The notes: generated from the letters alone by a model not told the origin. DNA of 10,219 nt from Chloroflexia bacterium (GCA_025924435.1 JAICIL010000151.1:1-10219), one strand, 5' to 3'. Positions 1 through 6,481 are shown, counted from the stretch's first letter. Made by a program: numbers and translations.

Positions 1-2
1 AC

Positions 3-809
3 AACGCGATCCTGACAGTCGGCAAGGGAAGCGCCGCCGAGCCGCGCCTGATCGAGATGATCTACGAGCCTGCGGGCGGCGCGACGAAGACGGTCGCGAT
101 CGTCGGTAAGACGATCACCTTCGACTCCGGCGGCCTCGACCTGAAGACGCAGGACGGCATGTACTCCATGAAGACGGACATGGGCGGCGGCGCGGCAGTG
201 CTCGGCGCGATGCACGCGATCGCACAGATCAAGCCGAATGTCCGCGTCATCGGCATCATGGCGGCGGCGGAGAATATGCCGAGCGGCACGGCGATGCGCC
301 CGAGCGACGTCGTCACCGCGCTGAACGGCAAGACCTTCGAGATCGGCAACACGGACGCCGAGGGGCGGATGGTGCTGGCGGATGCCGTGACGCACGCGGC
401 GCGGGCGGGCGCGGATGAGATCATTGACCTCGCCACCCTCACCGGCGCGAAGATGGTCGCCCTCGGCAATGTCGCCGTCGCCGTGATGGGCAACGATCAG
501 GGGTTGGTGGATCGTTTCATCGCGGCGGCGGGCAACGCGGGCGAGCGCGTCTGGCAGCTGCCGACGTGGGACGAGTACAAGGAGGCTCTCAAGAGCGACA
601 TCGCGGATTTGAAGAGCACCGGCGGGCGCGGCGGCGGCGCGATCACGGCGGCCCTGTTCATCGGCGAGTTCGTCGAGGGCAAGCCGTGGATCCACCTCGA
701 CATCGCCGGCAGCGCCGCCACCGCCGAGAACGGCCCCTACACCCCGAAGGGCGCGACGGGCGTGATGGTCCGCTCCCTCGTCCGGTACGTCGAGGAAGCC
801 GGGAAGTAG
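3..809 (+). CDS. pepA: Leucyl aminopeptidase (M17), C-terminal part; start lies before the window
   Basis: This is a cytosolic dinuclear-metal exopeptidase that removes N-terminal residues such as Leu from peptides. The frame is open from base 3, and the visible 268 residues form the catalytic domain of an M17 peptidase. The metal and active-site motifs are all present: VGKTITFDSGG near the left edge, then MKTDMGGG, then the family signature NTDAEGR at 348-368. Together these supply the conserved Lys, the metal-binding Asp and Glu residues, and the catalytic Arg known for the family. LATLTGA follows at the expected place. The C-terminus ends normally after a VRSLVRYVEE helix, so only the N-terminal domain is missing, cut by the window edge rather than by mutation. 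It is downstream-isolated, since the next gene has its own promoter. Family identity is very secure. The substrate range (leucyl versus cystinyl peptides) is not readable from sequence. Confidence 0.96.
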   Translation, partial: NAILTVGKGSAAEPRLIEMIYEPAGGATKTVAIVGKTITFDSGGLDLKTQDGMYSMKTDMGGGAAVLGAMHAIAQIKPNVRVIGIMAAAENMPSGTAMRPSDVVTALNGKTFEIGNTDAEGRMVLADAVTHAARAGADEIIDLATLTGAKMVALGNVAVAVMGNDQGLVDRFIAAAGNAGERVWQLPTWDEYKEALKSDIADLKSTGGRGGGAITAALFIGEFVEGKPWIHLDIAGSAATAENGPYTPKGATGVMVRSLVRYVEEAGK

Positions 810-823
810 CGCGTCGCGACGCG
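810..823. repeat. Perfect 14-bp palindrome just after pepA
   Basis: CGCGTCGCGACGCG is its own reverse complement and begins one base after the pepA stop codon. As RNA it could form a 5-bp GC stem with a 4-base loop. No T-run follows, so it is not a convincing intrinsic terminator. Short GC palindromes also arise by chance in such GC-rich DNA. Confidence 0.35.
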
Positions 824-873
824 GGATGCACGGGGAGGGGGTGTATTGATCCTCTCCCTGCATCTTGGTGAGA

Positions 874-903
874 TTGACGCAAGCCCGGATGGCTTGCTAT
901 ACT
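874..903 (+). promoter_or_regulatory. Sigma70-type promoter of the toxin-antitoxin pair with operator-like inverted repeat in its spacer
   Basis: A -35 box TTGACG (874-879) and a -10 box TATACT (898-903) are separated by 18 bases. Arms GCAAGCC (879-885) and GGCTTGC (891-897) form a perfect 7-bp inverted repeat around a 5-base centre and fill the spacer almost exactly. AbrB-fold antitoxins usually repress their own operon, alone or with the toxin, by binding such palindromes. This is therefore the likely autoregulatory operator. The boxes and arms are seen directly; the regulation is inferred. Confidence 0.75.
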
Positions 904-959
904 GCCCTACGGCGGAAACGCGTATGGCAATATCGTTTGGTACAACGCATCGGGAGCGT

Positions 960-1223
960 ATGGCAATGAAAGAATTTGCAAGCAAAGTCGGGCAAAAAGG
1001 ACAGATCACCTTACCTGCGGAATTGCGTGCGCAACTCGGCATTAAGCCGAGAGACACGGTACGCATTGTGCCGGATGCCGATGGTATGAAGGTGCAACGC
1101 AGCGAGTCAAAACTCCTCCAGGGCTACGGAGCGGTACGGCCGCACAACCGGCCGGAGGATTGGCGGGCGGTCCGGGAAGCAGTCGAGGAGGGCATCGCGG
1201 AAGAAGTGGTGCGGGAGGGGTAG
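960..1223 (+). CDS. AbrB/MazE-fold antitoxin (VapB-like)
   Basis: This is a predicted antitoxin and autorepressor, with a DNA-binding swapped-hairpin SpoVT-AbrB domain at the N-terminus and a toxin-binding tail. The 87-residue product has the family pattern KVGQKGQITLPAELRAQLGI followed by RDTVRIVPDADGMKVQ. The C-terminal half, with PEDWRAVREAVEEGIAEE, is the acidic helix typical of the toxin-neutralising segment. GGAG at 953-956 precedes two candidate starts, ATG 960 (3-base gap) and ATG 966 (9-base gap); 966 has the better spacing. A further in-frame ATG at 924 would add 12 residues with no domain role. The toxin gene begins 10 bases after the stop, and both genes follow the promoter at 874-903, so they form a two-gene operon. 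The AbrB fold is secure. Naming it VapB rests on the PIN partner. Confidence 0.9.
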   Translation: MAMKEFASKVGQKGQITLPAELRAQLGIKPRDTVRIVPDADGMKVQRSESKLLQGYGAVRPHNRPEDWRAVREAVEEGIAEEVVREG

Positions 1224-1233
1224 CGTTCGCCGT

Positions 1234-1656
1234 ATGCCGGTACGATTCCTCGATACCAATGTCCTCCTTCGCTATCTCACCCGTGACGACGATCGGAAAG
1301 CCGCAGCGGCTTTTTCGCTCTTGCGGCGCATCGAACGCGGCGAGGAACGCGTCGTCACGACGCAAGCGGTGATCTTCGAGACGGTCTTTACCCTGCAACG
1401 GTTCTACAAAGTGCCGCGCGAGCACATCCGCGCGCTCGTGCTCCCAATTGTCACCCTTCGCGGCGTGCAGATCGCAGACAAATCGCTCTACGAAGGGGCA
1501 TTCGACCTGTATGTCGCGAATAGAATTTCTCTTCCCGATGCTTGGAATGCGGTGTTCATGGCCGCACATAACCTCATGGAAATCTATACGTGGGATACCG
1601 ACTTTGACGCGATTGCGGGCATCACCCGGATTGAACCGCGGGAAGAACGGCGATGA
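1234..1656 (+). CDS. PIN-domain toxin, probable VapC-type ribonuclease
   Basis: This is a predicted Mg2+-dependent endoribonuclease toxin that cleaves RNA when free of its antitoxin. It is 140 residues long, the usual size of a single PIN domain. The acidic active-site set is visible: Asp7 in FLDTNVLLRYL, Glu49 in VIFETVFTL, Asp102 in LPDAWNAVF, and Asp121/Asp123 in the C-terminal TWDTDFDAI motif. All expected catalytic acids are therefore present and the toxin should be active. Its GGGAGGGG ribosome binding site lies within the end of the antitoxin gene, and the 10-base gap suggests coupled translation. The target RNA (initiator tRNA, rRNA loop or other) cannot be predicted. No sign of disruption is seen. 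Confidence 0.92.
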   Translation: MPVRFLDTNVLLRYLTRDDDRKAAAAFSLLRRIERGEERVVTTQAVIFETVFTLQRFYKVPREHIRALVLPIVTLRGVQIADKSLYEGAFDLYVANRISLPDAWNAVFMAAHNLMEIYTWDTDFDAIAGITRIEPREERR

Positions 1657-1716
1657 ACAACCTGCGCTTTGCATTCTCCGCACGCGCCACTCAGTAGGCT
1701 ATCTTCTCCGGCAGAG

Positions 1717-1752
1717 AACCGGGGAACGCGCACCGCCGCGCGGTCGCCGGTT
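1717..1752 (+). terminator. Possible hairpin terminator after the toxin-antitoxin pair
   Basis: AACCGG (1717-1722) pairs with CCGGTT (1747-1752), enclosing a second stem ACCGC (1732-1736) / GCGGT (1740-1744). A weak T-containing stretch, TTTCGCATTT, follows. It sits 60 bases after the toxin stop, where a terminator is expected. The lack of a clean T-run keeps confidence low. Confidence 0.3.
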
Positions 1753-1828
1753 TCGCATTTCACTCGCCGGAATCCCACCTACCCGATGCCATTGGCGGAA
1801 CTGCCCGCGCCACGACCTGTGATAGAGT

Positions 1829-1853
1829 AGCCGTACCGCGCACGGGTACGGCT
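1829..1853. repeat. 9-bp perfect inverted repeat in the leader of the PLP-enzyme gene
   Basis: AGCCGTACC (1829-1837) and GGTACGGCT (1845-1853) pair perfectly around a 7-base loop, ending 30 bases before the ATG at 1884. It directly follows TGTGATAGAGT, which could be an extended -10 (TGnGATAGA), although no good -35 at standard spacing is visible. It may be an operator at the transcription start or a 5' leader hairpin. The structure is seen; any function is inference. Confidence 0.5.
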
Positions 1854-1883
1854 GACGAAGGATCGCGACGAGGGGGAAGTGTG

Positions 1884-3008
1884 ATGCCACGAACGGAGAT
1901 ACGGCCGGGGAACCTGATCGGCATGGCGGCGGCGGCGATTGACACGCCCGCCCTCGTCATTGATTGCGACGCGATGGAGCACAACCTGCGGACGATGGCG
2001 GAGTTCTTCCGCGATAAGCCCGCCAGCCTGCGCCCGCACGCCAAGACGCACAAAAGCCCGACGATCGCGCACAAGCAGATCGCCCTCGGCGCGGTCGGTA
2101 TCACCTGCGCCAAACTCGGTGAGGCGGAGGTGATGACCGAGGCGGGCATCAAGGACATTCTCGTCGCCAATCAGATCATCGGCCCGACGAAGATCGCCCG
2201 CCTGATCGGCCTGCTGCATCACACGCGCGTCACCGTCGCGGTGGACGACCCGGAGAACATGCGCGCACTGGCCCGCGCGGCGGCGGCGCAAGGGGTCGAA
2301 CTCGATGTGCTGGTCGAGGTGAACACGGGCATGAACCGCTGCGGCGTCGAGCCGGGCGAGGGGGCGGTGCAACTGGCGCGCGTCGCGTCCGACCTGCCCG
2401 GCATCCGCTTCCGGGGCATCCAGGCGTACGAGGGGCATCTCGTCAACATCAAGGAAGAGAGCGAGCGGGCGGATCGGGTCGCGGCGGCGATGGCGCCGAT
2501 CATCGAGACGCGCCGCGCGATCGAGGCGGCGGGCATCCCGGTCGGCATCGTCTCCGGCGGCGGTACCGGCACCTTCGCGCACACCGGCACGACCGCCGGG
2601 TTCGACGAGGTGCAGGCGGGGTCGTACGTCTTCATGGACAACACGTACAGCGGTGTCGGCGGCATCGGCGAGCGGTTCCGGCCCGCCCTCACCGTCCATG
2701 CGACCGTCATCAGCCGCCCGGCGCCGGAGCGGGTGATCCTGGACATCGGCCGCAAGACGCTCGGCACCGACCACGGCACCCCGGCGCTCAAGGGCTATCC
2801 GGAGGGTATCACCTTCAAGGGCTTCTCCGAGGAGCACACGACGATGATCGTCGAGGGCCCGGCGCGCGACCTGCGCCCCGGCGACACCGTCGAAGTGATC
2901 CCCGGCCACGTCTGCACGACCGTCAACCTCTACGACTGCTACTACGCCACCCGCAACGGCGTCGTCGAGGCCATCTGGCCCGTCGCTGGCCGCGGCCGCT
3001 CGCAGTAA
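1884..3008 (+). CDS. DSD1-family PLP enzyme (D-threonine aldolase / D-serine dehydratase-like)
   Basis: This is a fold-type III PLP enzyme of the alanine-racemase-like barrel class, predicted to act on a D-amino or beta-hydroxy-D-amino acid by aldol cleavage, dehydration or racemisation. The 374-residue chain opens with IDTPALVIDCDAMEHN, the usual start of the barrel. The PLP-binding lysine is Lys54 in LRPHAKTHKSP. EVNTGMNRCGV, GIQAYEGH and VSGGGTGT follow as the phosphate-binding and barrel motifs. The C-terminal beta domain carries PGHVC with His342 and Cys344, the metal-binding pair typical of D-threonine aldolase and eukaryotic-type D-serine dehydratase and absent from true alanine racemase. 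The start at ATG 1884 is favoured by AGGGGG at 1871-1876; GTG 1881 is a one-codon alternative. The gene lies upstream of a SelA-like PLP enzyme, separated by a repeat element. The family is secure; the exact reaction and substrate are not. Confidence 0.88.
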   Translation: MPRTEIRPGNLIGMAAAAIDTPALVIDCDAMEHNLRTMAEFFRDKPASLRPHAKTHKSPTIAHKQIALGAVGITCAKLGEAEVMTEAGIKDILVANQIIGPTKIARLIGLLHHTRVTVAVDDPENMRALARAAAAQGVELDVLVEVNTGMNRCGVEPGEGAVQLARVASDLPGIRFRGIQAYEGHLVNIKEESERADRVAAAMAPIIETRRAIEAAGIPVGIVSGGGTGTFAHTGTTAGFDEVQAGSYVFMDNTYSGVGGIGERFRPALTVHATVISRPAPERVILDIGRKTLGTDHGTPALKGYPEGITFKGFSEEHTTMIVEGPARDLRPGDTVEVIPGHVCTTVNLYDCYYATRNGVVEAIWPVAGRGRSQ

Positions 3009-3018
3009 GAGAAAACGA

Positions 3019-3161
3019 TTGAACCACAGAGACACAGAGGACACAGAGAGGAATAAGAGAAGAAGATAGAGAGCGAAAGAGGAGTGCGGGCACATGAGAC
3101 GATGGCTCCGCATTCCTTCTCCCTGCAGATTTCCTCTGTGTCCTCTGTGTCTCTGTGGTTC
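3019..3161. repeat. Hairpin-forming intergenic repeat element, copy 1 ('TTGAACCACAGAG' family)
   Basis: The left part begins TTGAACCACAGAGACACAGA and contains two back-to-back copies of GACACAGAG (3031-3039, 3040-3048). The 28 bases 3021-3048 are perfectly complementary to 3134-3161, so the unit is a long inverted repeat with a purine-rich interior of about 85 bases. Its first 27 bases (3019-3045) are identical to 8948-8974 of a second copy in this window. No coding sequence is inside it; translated, it gives the low-complexity LCPLCLCGS string often mis-annotated as protein. It begins 10 bases after the stop of the DSD1-like gene and ends 17 bases before the ribosome binding site of the next gene. 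It is probably a non-autonomous mobile or REP-like element; the mobilising enzyme is unknown. Confidence 0.88.
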
Positions 3162-3189
3162 CGTTCCCAGAATCGCTCAGGAGGGTACG

Positions 3190-4323
3190 ATGAGCGGGAT
3201 TTATGAACGACTGGGGATTCGGCCGCTGATTAACGCGCGCGGGACGCACACGCGGCTCGGCGGCTCGATCATGCCGCCGGAAGTGCTCGATGCGATGCGC
3301 GAGGCGGCGGGCGCGTACATCGTGCTCGATGAGTTGCAGGCGAAGGCTAGCGAGGTGATCGCCCGCGCGACGGGCGCGGAGGCGGGCATGGTGACGGGCG
3401 GCGCGGAGGCCGGTCTGCTCCTCGCGACCGCCGCCTGCCTCGCCGGGACGGACCCGATCAAGATCGAGCGACTGCCGGACAGCGGCGGCATGAAGAACGA
3501 GGCGATCATCCACCGCGCGCACCGCAACGGCTATGACCATGCCGTCCGCGCGGCGGGCGCGACGGTCATTGAAGTCGGCTACGGCCACGGCACGATCCCC
3601 TATCAACTGGAAGCGGCCTTCACGGAGCGAACGGCGTTGGTCGCCTACCTCGCCTCCCCGTGGGCGAGCCGGGGCGCGCTGCCGCTCCCGCAGACCTGCG
3701 AGATCGCCCACCGGCACGGCGTCCCCGTGCTCGTGGATGCGGCGGCGATGCTGCCCCCGCCGGAGAACCTGACGCGCTTCATCGCGGAGGGCGCGGACCT
3801 CGTCACGTTCAGCGGCGGCAAGGGGCTGCGCGGCCCGCAATCCTCCGGCATCCTCGCCGGGCGGGCGGACCTGATCCGCGCCGCCATGGCGAACGGCAGC
3901 CCGAACCACAGCGTCGGGCGCGCCGCGAAAGCCGCGAAGGAAGACATCGTCGGGCTGATCGTCGCCCTCGAACGCTACCTGCACCACGACCACGCCGCCG
4001 ACATGGCGCGCTGGGAGGCGCAGGCGGACTACCTGCTCGAACGGCTCGACGGCCTGCCCGGCGTCGAGGCCCGCCGCCTCTACGACGGGCGCGAGCACAT
4101 CACGCCGCGCGTCGAACTGCGCTTCACCCCGGAGAGCCGCATTAGCGCGCACGCCCTCGTCCTCGACATGGAGCAAAGCGATCCGCGCATCTACCTCTTC
4201 GAGCCGAACGGCCCAAGTTCGGTACCGAACAGCGTCATCATCAATACGCAGACGATGCAGCCGGGCGACGAGAAGATCATCGCGGCCGCCCTCCGCCCGG
4301 CGATCGCGGAACGGGTGAAGTAA
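3190..4323 (+). CDS. SelA-like fold-I PLP enzyme (DgaE/YhfS-type lyase or aminotransferase-fold protein)
   Basis: This is a PLP enzyme of the aspartate-aminotransferase fold, in the branch usually labelled L-seryl-tRNA(Sec) selenium transferase. Over its 377 residues it shows an N-terminal GIRPLINARGTHTRLGG motif, MVTGGAEAGLLLA for phosphate binding, and LVDAAAMLPP with the PLP-ring aspartate. FSGGKGLRGPQSSG holds the internal aldimine lysine at Lys211. True bacterial SelA is longer and has an extra N-terminal tRNA-binding domain, absent here, and no selB or selC is in view. A metabolic lyase role like D-glucosaminate-6-phosphate ammonia-lyase (DgaE) or YhfS is more likely. The start at ATG 3190 is set by AGGAGGG at 3179-3185; a longer frame from 3094 is an artefact of reading through the repeat. 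The kinase gene begins 29 bases downstream. Substrate unknown. Confidence 0.87.
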   Translation: MSGIYERLGIRPLINARGTHTRLGGSIMPPEVLDAMREAAGAYIVLDELQAKASEVIARATGAEAGMVTGGAEAGLLLATAACLAGTDPIKIERLPDSGGMKNEAIIHRAHRNGYDHAVRAAGATVIEVGYGHGTIPYQLEAAFTERTALVAYLASPWASRGALPLPQTCEIAHRHGVPVLVDAAAMLPPPENLTRFIAEGADLVTFSGGKGLRGPQSSGILAGRADLIRAAMANGSPNHSVGRAAKAAKEDIVGLIVALERYLHHDHAADMARWEAQADYLLERLDGLPGVEARRLYDGREHITPRVELRFTPESRISAHALVLDMEQSDPRIYLFEPNGPSSVPNSVIINTQTMQPGDEKIIAAALRPAIAERVK

Positions 4324-4352
4324 CCCGCACGCAGGAGATGGAGAGGGACGGG

Positions 4353-5225
4353 ATGCGCCGCGCGGATTTCATCACAGCGATCCATGCGGCGTATCCGGCG
4401 TTGCGCATCGAGCGGATGCGATTGAACGACGAGGGGCAGTACAACGACATCCTGATCGTCAACGACGATCTGATCTTCCGCTTCCCGCGCCACGACGAGG
4501 GAATCGAGAAACTGGTGCGGGAGATCGCCCTCCTCGACCGGATTCGGCCCGCGCTCCCCCTGCCGATCCCGGAGCCAATCTACCGCCGCCTCATGCCGCG
4601 CGCCGTCGGGCAGGTCTTCGCGGGCTACCGGATGCTGCCGGGCGAACCGCTCTGGCGTGAGACGTTCGCGGCGATCACCGATCCCGCCGTCACCGGGCGG
4701 CTCGCGGCAGAACTGGCGACCTTCCTGCGCGCGCTGCACGGCATCCCCACCGATCGCGTGGCGGATGTGCTACCAATCTCCGATTGGCGTCAACTCTGGG
4801 CCGACCTGGAAGGAGAGATACAGGCCGTCGTCTTCCCGCATCTTCCCCCCGCCGCACGGGAGCAGATCGCGGCGCGGTTCGCGGCCTTCCTCGGTGATCC
4901 GGGCAACTTCGCCTTCGCGCCGACCGTGATCCACGGCGATTTCGGTGCCGGCAATCTGCTCTGGGACGCGCGGACAGGGAAGATGACGGCGGTGATTGAC
5001 TTCGCCTCGGCGGGCACGGGCGATCCGGCGCTCGATGTCGCGGCGCTCCTCACCTATGGCGAATCATTGGTGCGGCACGGGCATGCCGCGTACCCCGCGA
5101 TGGCAGCGATGCTGCCCCGCGCCCGCTTCTACCTCGGCACCTTCCTCTTGCAGGAAGCCCTCTACGGCATCGAGCACGACGACCCCGACGCCGCCGAACG
5201 CGGCCTCGCACCGTATCTGGACTGA
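4353..5225 (+). CDS. APH-fold phosphotransferase (aminoglycoside-phosphotransferase family kinase)
   Basis: This is a cytosolic kinase of the APH/choline-kinase fold, predicted to transfer phosphate from ATP to a hydroxyl on a small molecule. From the start at 4353 it has 290 residues. The N-lobe includes LNDEGQYNDILIVNDDLIFRFPRH. The catalytic loop is VIHGDFGAGNLL, with His194, Asp196 and Asn201 (Brenner motif). The metal-binding aspartate is Asp216 in AVIDFASAGTGDPALDVA. All key residues are present. The start 4353 follows a purine-rich GGAGAGGGA; ATG 4338 would add five residues but has AGGAG directly abutting it. The 29-base gap to the SelA-like gene suggests one operon. Most chromosomal members of this family are not resistance enzymes, so a metabolic substrate linked to the two PLP enzymes is the better inference. 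Drug phosphorylation is possible but unsupported. Confidence 0.85.
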   Translation: MRRADFITAIHAAYPALRIERMRLNDEGQYNDILIVNDDLIFRFPRHDEGIEKLVREIALLDRIRPALPLPIPEPIYRRLMPRAVGQVFAGYRMLPGEPLWRETFAAITDPAVTGRLAAELATFLRALHGIPTDRVADVLPISDWRQLWADLEGEIQAVVFPHLPPAAREQIAARFAAFLGDPGNFAFAPTVIHGDFGAGNLLWDARTGKMTAVIDFASAGTGDPALDVAALLTYGESLVRHGHAAYPAMAAMLPRARFYLGTFLLQEALYGIEHDDPDAAERGLAPYLD

Positions 5226-5256
5226 GGCATCCGGCGTCCGCCAGCGAGAATTTTTT
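5216..5256 (+). terminator. Weak candidate terminator after the kinase gene
   Basis: GGAC in the last codons (about 5218-5221) can pair with GTCC at 5235-5238, and flanking CTGG/CCAG can extend this imperfectly. TTTTTT follows at 5251-5256. The stem is short and bulged, so this is a possibility only. Confidence 0.3.
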
Positions 5257-5390
5257 ACCATGTTGCCCATCTCATTTTGCACTTTTTTCACTCCCTCATC
5301 GGCCTCCCTCCGTGAATTGAGTGCGCGACGCCGGGCGATCGTCCCGATGGAGCGCACGACGAATCGCTTCTCATCGGGAGGTCACGATCA

Positions 5391-6050
5391 ATGCAACGCG
5401 CTCATCTCACACAGTTCGGCAAACGGAAACTTGCCGGGGGGTTGCTCGCCACGATGCTGGCGCTGACCGGCGGGGTCGCCATCGTCGGCGCGGCAAATGG
5501 CACACCAAGCCCAACCGCGAAAACGACGACCACTTCGCACTGCACGGACATCACCAACCGGCTGGCGGGCAATCTCGGCATTGACGTGGCGAAACTGCAA
5601 GCGGCGGAGAAGGCGACGCTGAACCAGGCGATTGACGCCCGGCTCGCCGCGAACACGATCACGCCGCAGCAGGCGCAGGCCGCGCACGACAAGGTGAATG
5701 GCAGCGCCGACGTCTGCACGCTCAAACTCGGCGCGAAGGCCGGGAAGCGCGCGGCGGGCACGCTCCGCAAGGATGAGTTGCAGGCCGCCGCCAAGCAGTT
5801 CACGATCACCGATCAGCAGCTGAAGCAGGACCTGAAGGGCGGCAAGAGCCTCGCGGACGAGGCGGCGGCGCACAACGTCAAGACCGACGACCTGAAGGCG
5901 ACGCTGCGCGCGACGCTCAAGGCGGACCTCGACAAGGCGGTCGCCGACAAGAAAATTGACCAGGCGAAGGAAGACAAGGCGCTCGCCGCCTTCGACGCGC
6001 GCGCGGATACGCTGATCAACCGCCATTTCGGCCAGAAGGCCAAGCACTGA
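5391..6050 (+). CDS. Secreted Ala/Lys-rich helical protein of unknown function
   Basis: The function is not recognised. The 219-residue product has a clear export signal: a basic start (QFGKRKLAGG), a hydrophobic stretch at about residues 16-35, and a small-residue site near VGAANG. A Thr/Ser/Pro-rich linker follows. Two helical segments come next, about 54-104 and 128-212. Both share a scheme seen in many small secreted bacterial proteins: 'L-x-V/I-x-x-x-x-L', a K/A/L-rich helix, then 'AxxxKI/TIxxxQAxxA'. Cys51 and Cys109 bracket the first segment and may form a disulfide outside the cytoplasm. The start at ATG 5391 has GGGAGG at 5376-5381, nine bases away. The gene stands alone, with a 165-base AT-richer leader upstream and a strong terminator downstream. 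An extracytoplasmic structural or binding role is possible. Confidence 0.8.
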   Translation: MQRAHLTQFGKRKLAGGLLATMLALTGGVAIVGAANGTPSPTAKTTTTSHCTDITNRLAGNLGIDVAKLQAAEKATLNQAIDARLAANTITPQQAQAAHDKVNGSADVCTLKLGAKAGKRAAGTLRKDELQAAAKQFTITDQQLKQDLKGGKSLADEAAAHNVKTDDLKATLRATLKADLDKAVADKKIDQAKEDKALAAFDARADTLINRHFGQKAKH

Positions 6051-6078
6051 GTTCCTGCTCGGCCCTTCCGTTTCCAAA

Positions 6079-6108
6079 GCCGCCGGTCGCGACCGGCGGC
6101 GGTTTTTT
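6079..6108 (+). terminator. Strong intrinsic terminator
   Basis: GCCGCCGG (6079-6086) and CCGGCGGC (6093-6100) form a perfect 8-bp GC stem around TCGCGA, itself self-complementary. GG and then six T residues (6103-6108) follow. It is 28 bases after the stop of the secreted-protein gene. On the minus strand only three T residues follow the stem, so it acts mainly on + strand transcripts while also separating the convergent gene ending at 6132. Confidence 0.93.
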
Positions 6109-6131
6109 CTGTCGTTATGAGACCGGAATTG

Positions 6132-6464
6132 TTACCGGGGGCGCGCGGCGAGGGGCGGCGCGGGCTGGACGACGAGGTCAATCGTATCGAGGCAGGACTG
6201 GGGATTGAAGATATTCGCCGATGTGTGCCATGCGCCGGGGTGCGTGGAGACGTTCACCAGGCGATCCACGGCGAAGCAGCGCCATTCGCCGCCCGGCGGG
6301 AGACCATGCACGCTCCCGCCCGCGAACTGGTAGGCGAGGACGTGTTTCCTGCCATCCTTCGTCCCGAGCACATGCGGGCAGAACTCGCGGCGCTCGCCGT
6401 CGTACATCGCCGTCACCTGCTCGCGGTGTGCGATGGCATGTTCGAGCAGCGCATAGGTATCCAT
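6132..6464 (-). CDS. Small WYL-domain-like protein of unknown function
   Basis: The 110-residue protein starts MDTYALLEHAIAHREQVTAMY. A stretch follows that fits the WYL-type SH3-like barrel seen as a ligand-sensing module in bacterial regulators: YDGERREFCPHVLGT, then GRKHVLAYQF, then EWRCFAVDRLVNV. No DNA-binding helix-turn-helix precedes it, so it would be a stand-alone domain. Cys29, Cys63 and Cys91 and the paired Trp-His (79-80) stand out and could bind metal or respond to redox, but this is speculative. The start at 6464 is chosen because the domain begins there and a GAGGGAG site (complement of 6476-6482) lies 11 bases upstream. A longer frame to 6509 would run into the hairpin at 6482-6523. 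It follows a coiled-coil gene on the same strand, 86 bases apart. The domain assignment is by pattern only. Confidence 0.75.
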   Translation of the reverse strand: MDTYALLEHAIAHREQVTAMYDGERREFCPHVLGTKDGRKHVLAYQFAGGSVHGLPPGGEWRCFAVDRLVNVSTHPGAWHTSANIFNPQSCLDTIDLVVQPAPPLAARPR

Positions 6465-6481
6465 CGTTCGACTCGCTCCCT

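Noticed and set aside
1653..1697. 14-codon frame whose ATG overlaps the toxin stop (ATGA)
   Set aside because: Too short and without any recognisable feature; the overlap alone is not evidence of a gene.
1779..3113. Long minus-strand frame opposite the DSD1-like gene
   Set aside because: Arg/Asp/Val-rich shadow of a gene with clear PLP and metal motifs; its first part is just translated repeat DNA.
3019..3161. CRISPR-like array from the repeated ACACAGAG units
   Set aside because: Units are 9-base and directly abutting, with no spacers; the structure is a single long inverted repeat.
2923..4176. Long minus-strand frame opposite the SelA-like gene
   Set aside because: Shadow frame containing translated repeat strings (LCVLCVSVV type), with no family pattern.
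3190..4323. True selenocysteine synthase (SelA)
   Set aside because: The protein lacks the N-terminal tRNA-binding domain and has no selB, selC or selD neighbour, so the label was not adopted.
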